From Tribonema minus (taxonomy: Eukaryota > Sar > Xanthophyceae > Tribonematales > Tribonemataceae), in contig JAFCMP010000535.1 in the NCBI GenBank assembly GCA_017506865.1, positions 558,001 to 622,000 of the forward strand: a DNA stretch of 64,000 bases, written 5' to 3'. The translations under genes and the position numbers were made by a program. This document shows positions 22,301 through 33,600 of the stretch, piece after piece (positions within the stretch are counted from its first letter, which is position 1; each line of letters begins with the position of its first letter). Under the pieces are notes generated by a model. It did no database searches and had not been told where the DNA came from. It saw only the letters and a program-made list of their open reading frames with translations.

Positions 22301-25300
22301 TGTCACCAATCGCATGGCGCACCATATTCAGCGTAAGGGCGCATATAATGTTCGGAATTCAGCTGCCAACGCTGTCAGAAACGAATTACGTTTCAGCTAT
22401 GACCAATTTTGCCATCAAATACTACAATTCAAAATGACGTCAGCGCTTATTCAGTTGCTTGCTACCAAAGCTTACCTCTTCCTGTGAAAGTTCAGAAGCG
22501 TCTCAACGCGAATTGACAATCACTCTTGGACAACATTAGCCCCCTCACCAGATCCCTGTTTATGCCCCCCCCCTCAGACCCGTCAAGTGCTAGTTTCTAC
22601 TTGTACATGGCATTGCAAAAAGTGTTAAGGGGATGCAAATGGGTGCTGGCAGCACATATTTGCAGCAGTGACAACCAAGGATGTTCAATGCCTACTAAGG
22701 CCTAGAGTACCAAGCATCAAAAGTGTAGTGCCTGATACACAGTATATAGGCAACTTGAAAAAACTGTCACTGAAGCCGCATGAGGCATAGACTGGCAGAA
22801 TATTCTTCACCGTCAAGATGAAGAAGATATTAGTTCTGGCTATAACGCACGATCCTGCAGCGTGGCACCGGGGCATTGATGTGTGTGACACTTGATGTAC
22901 CTGTGTGGAAGACGCAGACTCCGTTGGCACCGAAGCAGGTATTGAGGGCGGAGGGTGCCGGTGCTCACTCAGAGGTGACGTGCTTGCCGTAGATGGCATC
23001 GGGGTCGAAAAGCCACCACGTGTGTGGTTGAAGTTGGGAGAATCTAGGAGCAGTTCAGAACTCTGCGACTGCTCATGCCCCTGCAAATGAGGAGCGCACA
23101 GTGGTGACGCTTAACTTAGAGGCAGAGTGGCAGATCGAAGAGTAGTTGCCGCACTGAATAAAACAGATTGACAATGCTGCAACAGTAAACTGCAATGCAG
23201 CAGTGCTTACGGCCAGTGCACTGTGCCCTGATGAAATAGAAAGGCACAAATTGAAACTACAGTACATACAAGTACAATGTGGGGCTGGTCTTAATGTTTG
23301 TGAGCCTGCTGGTGTGCATATGCACTGTTACGGTGCTAGGCCATTGACGTTGTCCATGAAACTAGAGACTAAAGCCTCTGCGTGTAGAAGTTTGACGAAG
23401 TCTCTGTGATACATCACCACTATTTGACACTGAGCTTGTGACACTGTTGTGGCGGAGAAGCCCTTATTGTTCCTGGCATCAGTACTTCACAGTGTGAACG
23501 GTGAGGACGCCAACTTTTGAACACGGCATTCTGGATGATCGTCCTTAGTTGGACAGGATGATGCCTGAAAGACTCTAATTGGCATTAAGGGCAGCACAAA
23601 TTGGCAGCGCACACATATGTCATTCTAGCCTCATTCAGAGCGATAAATAATAAATAACTACAAGGTCAGCCTATGGTTTGACCTATCCCTGCTTAGTGTA
23701 GAGCGGTGAGGCGGGTGAGACAGACCCACTCTTATGTGGTGACCCCGCCTGTACTGCCAAATCGTCAGAACACCTTAAAACGTAAAGGTTTTGCTGAAGC
23801 CTTTGTCCTTGTGCGTTTGCCAGATGCAGTTGTCTCGGCCCAGTACACAGGTGTAACTGTCGTAATCACAGATACTACTTAGTCTAGATGTGTATAAATT
23901 GAGTGGCTGACATGACGTGGTTGCTGCAGCGCGTGAATTCAATATTAGTGGCAGTGGCTTCGACATGGAGTACTTTTAAACACCATCGATGGCTATGGCC
24001 AGGTGCATGTGCCTTCAGTGTTGGCAACCTGCCAAGTGCGGTCACTTAGCAGGAAGGCACTTCAGATTGCACACAGCACAATAGGTATAGCATTGCACAC
24101 ACGCGACAATGAGAGGGCATATTATTACCATTGAATTTGCCAAGCTTACCTACCTTGAGTAAGTCTTGCAGGGCTGTAAAACTGTATTAGATCTTGTGCA
24201 CAGCATGTTCTTAGCAAGCACAAACAAGTAGTGGTCGTCAGGGAGAAAAAAAACGGTATCTACAGACATAATATTCAGCACTGGATCAGCTGCATGTTTG
24301 CAAAGACTGCAATGATTCAGAATTGGGGTAGTGATGAGCAAATGCAGAGGCGCTCAGCTCACTTTTTGCTTCAATTGAGGCATGCCACACGATTTGTAGC
24401 CTTGCCGTGCATTGTTAACTACTGATAGTCTGTGGTCAATGAGCAGTGTATCTCTTGAGAGTTGATAATAAGGCGCTCACCATCACCAGAAGTGAAGCCT
24501 TGGACCCCTGTGCCGCACTGCAAGGTGCTTGGCCCAGCGCCGCAGCACTGCCTGCAGCAGCATCTGTGCCTTCGGGCGTGGCTCCTGGATCATAACCAAG
24601 GCCAGCGCGGAGCCTCCTGGCAATCTGGGCGATCACCGATCAGGAACCTCACCAACAGAAGAATAAATGGGCATTGAGCACACATACTTGGTGCTGTACA
24701 TCCAAAACGCACTGGAAAGTGTGGCTGCCTGATGTTTACATGTACACGAAACGCTGTACTACTGTATCATCGATGATCCAACCCAGGGGCGAGTTCTTGT
24801 TTACGCGAAAAAGGGGGTTGGGATGCCCTTGTCTTATCTGAGCATGCTCAAAGGGTGTGTGCATAAGTGTTGAGGCCTAATCACATGCCGCGAACCCCAT
24901 CCTCCGCTACGGCACTCTCGTAAAACTATGCCTTGAAGTAAGTTCAAGGACGGCGCAAAGTCAGGTCAGGCGGTGGCATCAAAAAACCAGGCCTCACATA
25001 GCTGCACTGGCGCTTGTGCGAGGTGCTGCAGCACCAGTAGCGCAGCTTGCTACATATGTATTTCTGCACTGCAGGCCAGTTCAGAAGCACCAGCGAGCAG
25101 CAGCTGATTAGGCTAGTGTGAGTGACACACTGGGGTCTTTGTGATTTTGCAGTGTAACGACGTGTGGCCTGTGGAGAGCGAAAGTGCATGTGCAAGGAGG
25201 ACATGCGCCTGCTGAAAGGGGGGGGGGGGGGGGGCATTACTACGAGCATAAAAAAAGGGTGGGGCCGCTCATTTGAGCGCAGTGAATCTCAACAAAAAAC

Positions 25301-28300
25301 TCGCTCCATGAACCTGATTATCGATACGGTACACTGTTCAGTTTGATCTATGGATACTCACAGACAACTTCAGGCGAGGAAAGGCTGTTCAGGCGACCAG
25401 CAGCCGCTATGATGCGAAGCTTTGGCGAAATCCTGAAGCAGGCAAAGAGTTGCTGGCGTTTAAGCTAGCGTGTGTCCCAAGGTAAGTCAGGCGCGACTTT
25501 TCAGATAAACTTGAACGCGCTTCTCCGCATGGCCTCATTGGCTTTATCAGGACAGGCTGGGGATCACCCACCAGCACAGCATGTACCGAGTGGCGTGAGC
25601 ATGAAAAAAGTGCATCGAATAGATTGGTACAAGGTTTGCGGGAAAAATATCAAGTCACATGCATACATGTGTACATACGGTGTACTTCAAGAAGTATACT
25701 TCTAAATAGATGGATTCGCCAACCTCAATCCACATGACCTGGGGAATTCAAGAGGCAAATAAGAATGCACATGCACACATCCAAGGTCCAGGTAGCAGGA
25801 AGTCGGCATGTCTTGCACCATAGTGAAGACGTAGTGCACTACCCATGACATGTGCATATGACCAACTTGAGTACCTTGACGTATCGCACCACTGAAAACA
25901 TATAGAAGGCACCTGCGCCAGTTTGGCACGCACAGCATTTGAGTATACCAGCTCACCTGTTTGTTGTTTGGCTTCCCTAAAAGATCGCCAGAGCTCTTGG
26001 TGCGACGAGGCTCACGCTTCACGGATTGCTGACTCATCGGATGGCGGGCAAGGGCATGGCAGCAGACATATGCAGAGCAATGGTGAGATGCATGGAGTGT
26101 GCCATTGCAATGGTCAACCACGAAGACACCACAAACGGCGAATCATATACCAGACAAGTATGCGTACACATGGCATACAGAAGATGAGCTGCTCATTCTG
26201 GGTGCAAATGCTCTACACCACCTTGTAGCCTTGACCTGCGTCGTTGATGCTGACCAAGCAAGTAGCAGAAGGCGCAGAGGCGTCCAATGAAGCAACAAGG
26301 TAGTGTTGAAGATTGCGGTGACTTTACAAGGCACAAACATATGCTACACCGTGATGTAAAAATCACCTGACATGGTGCTCATGAGTCATTGTTGCCGCTG
26401 CCAACTGCGACTCAGTGCCGGATTTATGATATTCACTGCGCATCATGAGTTTTAGAATGTCAAAAGCATGTGATGCCCAAGAGAGGGAGGATATGCAAAT
26501 GTGACAGCATCTCCATCTGACAACATCTGCAAAATGTTTGCAGGATGCGCATATTAGCACGCAGGTACAGGTCTCTGAGCTTTTGTGCATGTCACAATGC
26601 ACATTGGTGAGCGCAAGTACTACAATCAGTTGGTGTATTACCAGGCGGATCTCGTGCAGGATCCCGTGCAGCACAATGTCGTCTTGCGAGCGCACTAGGT
26701 GCGACTTGAGGGTGGCCAGCAGATTTTCAGCGTGCGACCAGGCACCCTGCAGAATGATATGCAAGAAACATTGATAAGCCCACCAGTTTAATCAGATGTA
26801 TGGAAGCTGGCATGTCCTCCTGCCCACTGTCAACAGTGTCTTGTGTCTCATCCTTTCATATAGTTTGCGTGATGTCTAGGCTAGAAATGAAGGTCACAAC
26901 ATTGCACTAGGTGCGACTTGAGGGTGGCCAGCAGATTTTCAGCGTGCGACCAGGCACCCTGCAGAATGATATGCAAGAAACATTGATAAGCCCACCAGTT
27001 TAATCAGATGTATGGAAGCTGGCATGTCCTCCTGCCCACTGTCAACAGTGTCTTGTGTCTCATCCTTTCATATAGTTTGCGTGATGTCTAGGCTAGAAAT
27101 GAAGGTCACAACATTGCCATGCATTACTGATATACCTAGGGTTGACAACCAGTGTGAAATGAGATTTCCTATATGGGCGTATGATTATGGCATGAACATA
27201 ATACTTTGAAGTATAGTACTTGCGTATAGAAGTATATAATATAAAAAATCTAATGCACAATAGTGTCGACCTCCAAGAGTCTAGAACACCCGTTACATTT
27301 TACTTATGCAAGCATATGTGACGATGAGCAGCATTTCCAGTTATTCCAACATTGATGCCAATTGCAACAACGCGCATTCATGCATGCACCCGCGCATCCA
27401 GTGCATGCGCTATGAGTTCCAGATTCCTATAAGCTGCTAGATTTGCTTTCATACATAGTGCAGAAACAGTCATACAGTCATCCCAAAGCGGATAGCCCCG
27501 ACTCCTGCGGCTGAGCACAAAAACGTGTGCGCAGCCACGCCTTGTGGTGCAAAACGCGGTGCAATACGGTGCCGACTGTGGCTGCAACTGGCGCTGCGGC
27601 AGACACACGCAGTATAAAGGGGCAATGCTACCAATAGGCAGGAGCGGAGTCGTCGCCTACTCCGCTACAACTTGAACTCCGCTCCAACTGGAGCGGAGTC
27701 AGGCCGTCTCATCGCTCCTTGGAGGAGTCGGAGTCAGAGTCAGAGTCGTACGACGATTGGTGCCAGCTCCACGGAGAGGAGTCAGCGTCATAGCCGCACA
27801 AGTCACAGCTACGCGGAGCGGAGCCGTTCAGGTTTTGCGGGGAGTCGTGACAACCCTGCATAAATATCTTACAGGGTATATACACGTCCAATATGATATA
27901 CAACCTAGGTCATTGGTGGAAGGCATCCAATTTGACGGCTAACCACACCTTTGCCATCTAAAGCGCTACAGTCGTTTATTCGTTTCCCTTTCCATATATA
28001 TGCAGCGCTACGCCCATCAGCAGCTACATATACGATGTCGTACATGCTGCCATCAATAACGTGACAAATCCACAAGTGCGCAGTATGAGGTACGCGTACG
28101 TTGTGCACCACATTGTCATGCTTCGGTGACTAAATTGGGTGCCCTGGATCTGGCAGAACATAGGGCTGCTGCCGGTGACTTGGAATCCTCTGTGATGACC
28201 CACTAATCAACAAAGCACCAGTTCAAACAATTTGGTCAATGTTGAAGCTGGACAATCAAAGTCTGAAGCAGACTGGCATGCAGGTCACCAGCTTTCAAGC

Positions 28301-29140
28301 TGTGTTTCCTACACACACACAGATGACCCTCAGAGCGATCAGCAGCATGGGAAACCATTTCCTTTTTGTTGTAGGACCGAACATGCGGAATGTACATTGC
28401 TTTTGAGTGTAGCTGGCAGCGTATGCGGTCCTGGCCATGGCCATTGGATCTAGGTGTTCACTGTGTGTTAGGTCAGGTTCACCGTCTCACTGGTGGCTGC
28501 TAGCTCAAATAATCTGTATGTTGTCGTAGCAGCTGCCTAGCAGACTGTTTGAACGCTTGCGGAACGCTGACTTGCGTGTAGTGACAACAGCACGAGGGCG
28601 TTATGCACGGCATGGTGAGGTCAGTTTCGCTCTGACGTTGATCGTCTGAATGACAACACCTGCTGGAAAAGGCTGCGATGGCACAGCAGCATCTACCAGC
28701 GGCAACAGCAACGCAGGCAGCTCTGCAATGAGGTGCGATGAACTTTCGGCCCGCTTGCCGCGACGGATCGCCTTTAGTGCTCAGCAGCACGTCGCATTCA
28801 AGCTTGAGGGCAGTTGCTGCAAGGGAAGGTCGTCACCGCAAACTTAAGTTGGTCTGATCTGCCCTACGACAGCAGAACCGCGCCCAGATGACGCTGGCCG
28901 CGAGGCTTGAAAGAGAGTGCACATTTTTTGCGTGGCCAAACTCACCTGAGAGTCAAGCCGCGACAGCTCCACTGTCGTCTCGCTGGAATTGTTCGATGAA
29001 AAACGCGTCACGCCATCCACGCCCAACGCCTTCCCTGGCCTCACGTGAAGCCTAAGTGCATGACGTACAACTAGGCCGACGTAGTAGTCAGCATCCGAGT
29101 CAGCACGATTCAAACTGGAGTCGAGAAAGTGCTGCGCCAC
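16373..29140 (-). CDS. Unrecognised multi-exon protein with Ser/Pro/Thr-rich linkers (5' end unresolved)
   Basis: I do not recognise the family. Exons supported by GT/AG sites and coding-like sequence are about 29140-28946 (HFLDSSLNRADSDADYYVGL..., ending ELSRLDSQ), 26746-26642 (GAWSHAENLLATLKSHLVRS...), 26028-25957 (QSVKREPRRTKSSGDLLGKP...), 24624-24487, 23080-22901, 21866-21732, 20205-20056, 18221-18075 and 16795-16373. All are phase 0 at both ends, so they join without a shift. The last exon has a HQPA-type Pro/His-rich repeat and then a possible membrane helix (VGNLLSMAIAGLAVAMIDQS) before the stop at 16373. Another coding-like patch at 28,640-28,830 falls in two frames (CDVLLSTKGDPSRQAG and SSHLIAELPALLLPLVDAAV). 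The start codon is not found. Tandem exon copies suggest alternative or decayed exons. Confidence 0.5.
20056..23080 (-). repeat. Triplicated Ser/Pro-rich exon
   Basis: Three diverged copies of one exon lie at 23080-22901, 21866-21732 and 20205-20056. They share LDSP, then a GGxST or GGPS segment, then SPLS..H.HLP-like sequence, and end in a CAG codon followed by a gta donor. Each is open and phase 0 on both sides, with a plausible acceptor. They may be used together or alternatively. Confidence 0.7.
21891..22092. repeat. 110-bp near-perfect tandem duplication
   Basis: Units at 21891-22000 and 22001-22092 share ctctaaggattacaaacac/tg through cagttgcaac with very few differences. They lie just upstream (in transcript sense) of the middle triplicated exon. 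Confidence 0.85.
26692..27115. repeat. Apparently identical 212-bp tandem duplication across an exon 5' edge
   Basis: Copies 26692-26903 and 26904-27115 look identical by eye. The duplicated block starts inside the exon 26746-26642 (minus strand) and includes its acceptor and part of the upstream intron. The outer copy therefore carries a truncated exon start with a complete acceptor at about 26,958. Confidence 0.85.
27630..27850. repeat. Degenerate ggagcgga / ggagtc simple repeat
   Basis: Repeated variants of ggagcggagtc and gagtcagagtc run through this intron-like stretch. No gene is evident. Confidence 0.5.
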
Positions 29141-30612
29141 ACCATTTGTAATCGCCTCTCCTGACGTCGCCCCGCCCGCGTTTGGTGCGCTTGTTGGGGA
29201 GCAGACCTCGGGTCCTTGGGTTCAAGCACAGTTCCGGAGAGGACCCACTCCATGCGGGTCGAGTCCTGGGTACGTGAACGGACGTGAACGTATGCAATGA
29301 GGAAGCACTGCATATCAGTGGCAAATCAGCAGGCATGTGCCTTGTATGTGCAGTGAGCCGCCTGCACATCGCCATAAATGCAGATGCCGGCACTGGCAGG
29401 TGCCGTGACATGTGTATGACGCATTTACTTAGTAAATGCGCATTTCAATAAATGCCATGAATTTCATTGATTTGACTTGCAACCACATGAAGTGCCATTG
29501 TGCAAAAAATTCACCCGATTGGCAAGCATGAGTACACATTGGTGGAAAGCAAAAAAGAATCCCAGGGGGGCGGGGGATCAGTGGCTGTCATTTCATTGGC
29601 GATGACCATCCACTGTCTGTCTAATACATATTCATTCATGCTCAATTGTCAACAAAAGCAGGTGCAGTCCGGTGCTGTGCTGATACTGCGTATTAAAGTG
29701 TCACCTTCCGTTTCATGTTCTTGTAACCCCCGTTTGCGTCCTCACACCAGGACTGGCTCACTTGTGATAGTCCTCTCCCGCTGTGCATGCAGTGTATGCT
29801 TTGTAGCAACGTGTTTTAGTGCTCATTCACAGTCGGAGCATAGCACATTCCCTCTCATTTGATGTCTCATCGGATTCACAGGCGTCGACTTTGCTCCATA
29901 ACTGCAAGTTAACATCATGATAGATATATCTGGTGCTTTGATGGCGAGCAACAGTAGGCACCTAACAAAATGCTGACAAGCTTCGGGGCGTGTTGCTGGC
30001 ACCGCAATTCCTGCCGTGGGCGGAAGCAGCAAAAACATAATTGCAGACATGGTGCAAACACGCGCAAGAAGTGCTTGCGCACGATTCAACACTGCAGTGC
30101 ACGCGATATGCCCTTATCAAGGCGTCACATTCAGCTTACAATCAGCTGTGTCGCACTGAGGGGGCCAGCCGGTGCCGTCCCATTATGGCGCAGGCAGCAG
30201 CTGAGCCCGCAGCACAGGCATCGGTTGTCTAGTCGGCACGCAGTGCGGCAGCTCTCCACGCAGGTGGATCCCACAAGATGATGGCCCACAAACTTCAAGA
30301 TGATGGCGCACATGGCAGCGCTCCACACACATGCACGCTTTGCTGACGGCATCGGCGTGTACGCTTCGCTGACGGTCTACTGGCAGCAGCGCTCAAAGCC
30401 TCTTCCCTGGACACGCGCTTACTTCTCACACTGCCCCGCTAAGTAATGTACACACCACACACACTAGGAACTCCCGCTTTTTTCAATTAGACCGATTTTG
30501 CACGGTGCATGCGCCCTGCGACCGGCGCCCCTCGCCTTCGCTGGCCACACGCAACTGCAAATCGCGGTTCGAGCTCGTGATGCGTCGCCAGGGCACACCA
30601 AACCGCGGAGCG
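29141..30612. other. Stretch between two minus-strand genes, no gene resolved
   Basis: It probably contains the 5' end of the unrecognised gene. A candidate start at about 29,253 (MEWVLSGTVLEPKD...) is not in frame with the exon that follows without an extra splice. No RNA gene or repeat was seen. Confidence 0.35.
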
Positions 30613-33600
30613 TCAACTCCTCCCGCCAACTTCAAAAGACTGCCGCGGCGTCCTCAGTGGCGAGTTCTCCCCGCCCTCGCCTACTGTCCGCTGCCCCCCC
30701 TTGTACTTGGGCGGCGTCGACGGCTTGTTGGACACGTCGTCTAGCGTCGTCGTGCTGCAGGGAGCGGCCGCGTCGCTGTCAACAACAACGCCCAGCGTGC
30801 CGCTGCTGCCGTCGCGCGTGCCGGCGAGCGTCGCCGCAGCGCCGCTGCCGTTGTCACCACCGCTGCCGCTGCGGCCGCCGCCGCCGCCGTTTTCAGCGGC
30901 GCCAGCAATGGCACCGCCGCCGCCGCCGCCCTCTTCAAAAACAAAGTCAGAGTCGTTGCTGTCGTGCGCGCCGCCGCCGCTGCTGCCGCTGTAGATCTTG
31001 CGCAGCGAGCCGCCGACGCCGCCGCTGCCGCTGCCGCTGCGCGCGAGGCCGGAGCCGACGCGCGGCAGCAGGTTGAAGCTGCCGGCGGCGGAGGGCGCCG
31101 CAGCGGCGGCGTCGCCGGTGCTGCTGCTCACGGAGCCTGTGCGCTGCATGGCGCGCCGCGCCGCCGCCGCGCTGTGCGTGGAGGCGGCGCTGCCGGTGCT
31201 GCCGGTGCTCCCCTGCGCACGTTAGCGCGCACGAGCAAGAGTGTGTGTCAGCCAGGCGGCGACGTGTGCTGTCGCTTTGCCCGGACAGCACAACTGCGAT
31301 GGCGGCAGTGCGGCGCGTCTATGCTACATCGGGCAGAGCAGATGCGGCATTGGCTGTCATACCGCCATCGTCATATGATGGGGTGAACGCTGTCGTGAAG
31401 TGAGACAGAAACACGTACTTGTACGAAGGTGCAGAGCCGCGGACTGTGCATCCACAACTACAATATAGGCTCTGTAGGCGGTGTTCGGACGCTCACAGAA
31501 AACAACAGCTGTATGTCAGCACAGTGCATGGTGGATGAATAGCATACGTAGAGCACTGGAAGCGTTGACCGGCAAGTGAGGGTGAGGGCACGCATTTCCT
31601 GCGTGCTGGGTTGTGCATGCATCGCCGAGCAGAAACCTACATACACCCCATACAAAAAAATGGCTATACGCGCCCTGGCCACTTTCCTGCACTGGCATTG
31701 GGTATATATGCAAGGATGCATGTTCATGCTGCTTTCAAGAGCATTGAACGGAAACGCTCGGCTGCTGCAGAGGCGCGGGCGCTGCGCGCGCACCTCCCCC
31801 CACGTACTTCAAAGTTGAGAAAGAACAGCGAACACCGGACTCGCTGCAGTGACAGAAGGTACATCCGCGGCACTACCATACGCGCCGCCACTACAACACT
31901 GGGGCGTTCACTTGAGCGCTGCTGAGAAGCATGCGTGAGCGCGCGCATCCCCCTCTCAAACACAGACCAAAGCATCACCGGACCTCACTGCACTGGCATG
32001 GGCGCATGCGCGAAACTGCCACACCGCCACTACAATCAACAAGTGGAGCATATACTTGAGCGCTGCTGAGAAGAGGTATACACGCGTTGCTGCCACATCC
32101 ACCGCTACTACACACAGCAAGTGGAGCAGAAACGGCATCACTGCTGAGAAGCATGCATGAGCGCACGCGCCTCCCTCCCAAGGGCAGAACAGCAGACCAC
32201 CACACCTCACTGCGCTGGCATGGGTATACACGCGATGCTGCCACATCCACTGCTACTGCAAACAAACACATGGATCAGCTACTTGAGGACGGCTGAGAAG
32301 AGGGCAGTTGTGCGCGCGTACCTTCCTCCCCGAGGCCTGCTTGCTCAGCTTCCCCGGCAGCGTCAGGCTCCCGGAGGAGTTGAGCGACGTGTGTCCGCTG
32401 CGCTTAGGCGTCGTTGGTGCGACCGCGTGCAGCGACTGCTGCTTCTCCAGCTTCTTCTTGGCGTCCTGCGCACGCAGGCAGCGGACCGAGCGGGAACGCT
32501 GAGCAGTGATACAACAAGCTGAGCTATGACACAAGGAACAAGTGATTAGCGTTAGTTAGAGATGACACAAGGAGTAAGTGGTTAGTACTTCTACTGAAGT
32601 ATAGCACAAGTGAAGCACACCCACTGCCAGCGAACGCTGCTTGTCCAGCTTCTTGATGGCCTCCTGCGAATGGGCAGTCGGATCAACGAGCCCAGCAGTG
32701 ATTATCATGAATGGCCGTGCGGTGAAGATGGTGCATAAATATTATTGGCGTCCTGCGCGCGTGCAGCATTGAGAGCGGGGAAGGCTGAGCAATTGCACAA
32801 TTAACTAGTTATTACACAAGTACTCATTATGTAGAAATGCACAAGCGGAGCGCCACCGCATGCAGCGAGTGCTGCTTCTCCAGCTTCTTCTTGGCCTTCT
32901 GCACATAGGCAGCAGAATAAAGGTGCCAAGCAATGGTGAGACACGGTCGCACTGGCGCGCACGCCATTGAAAGCAGCGACTGCTGCTTCTCCAGCTTCAG
33001 CTTGGCCTCATGCGCGCGCAGGTAGCGTTGAGAGCGGGAGGAGGCTGAGTAATGACACAGTAATAATTATTCATGACACAAGTCATGATGTTAAGTAATA
33101 ACACAAGTGAAGCACATTCGCGTGCAGCGAGCGCTGCTTCTCCAGCTTCTTGATTGCCTCCTGCAAATGGGCAGCAGGATCAATGTGCCAAGCGATGATG
33201 AATCACCGTGCGGTCATGATGATCAATCCACTGATGGTGACCGCCCCATTGATGGTGACCAATTTGATGATGACCATTTCATTAATGATGACCGATTCGT
33301 GGATGACAACTAGATGATGATCATCGATTCATGGATGACCAGGCGGTGCTGATGAGTGATGTCACGTTGGCGAGCTTGACACTCTCGCTGAACTCCCATG
33401 TACATTCATTCCCGTTGTGCCATGTGAGCTTCATCGCCATCATGACCAGCTTGCGCTTTTCCCCTATGACACAAACAGCACTCACAACTCCACTGAGCAT
33501 CATCATCAAGCATCACCGTCATCACCTTGGCCGGCTCGACGCTGTCTTTGGCGGCGTTACTGCTACATTTCTACAATGCCATCTGAGTATCATCACCATC

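Noticed and set aside
30498-31386. Long plus-strand frames (up to 192 codons), Arg- or Ala-rich
   Set aside because: They are antisense shadows of the Gly/Ser-rich last exon of the MAP65 gene.
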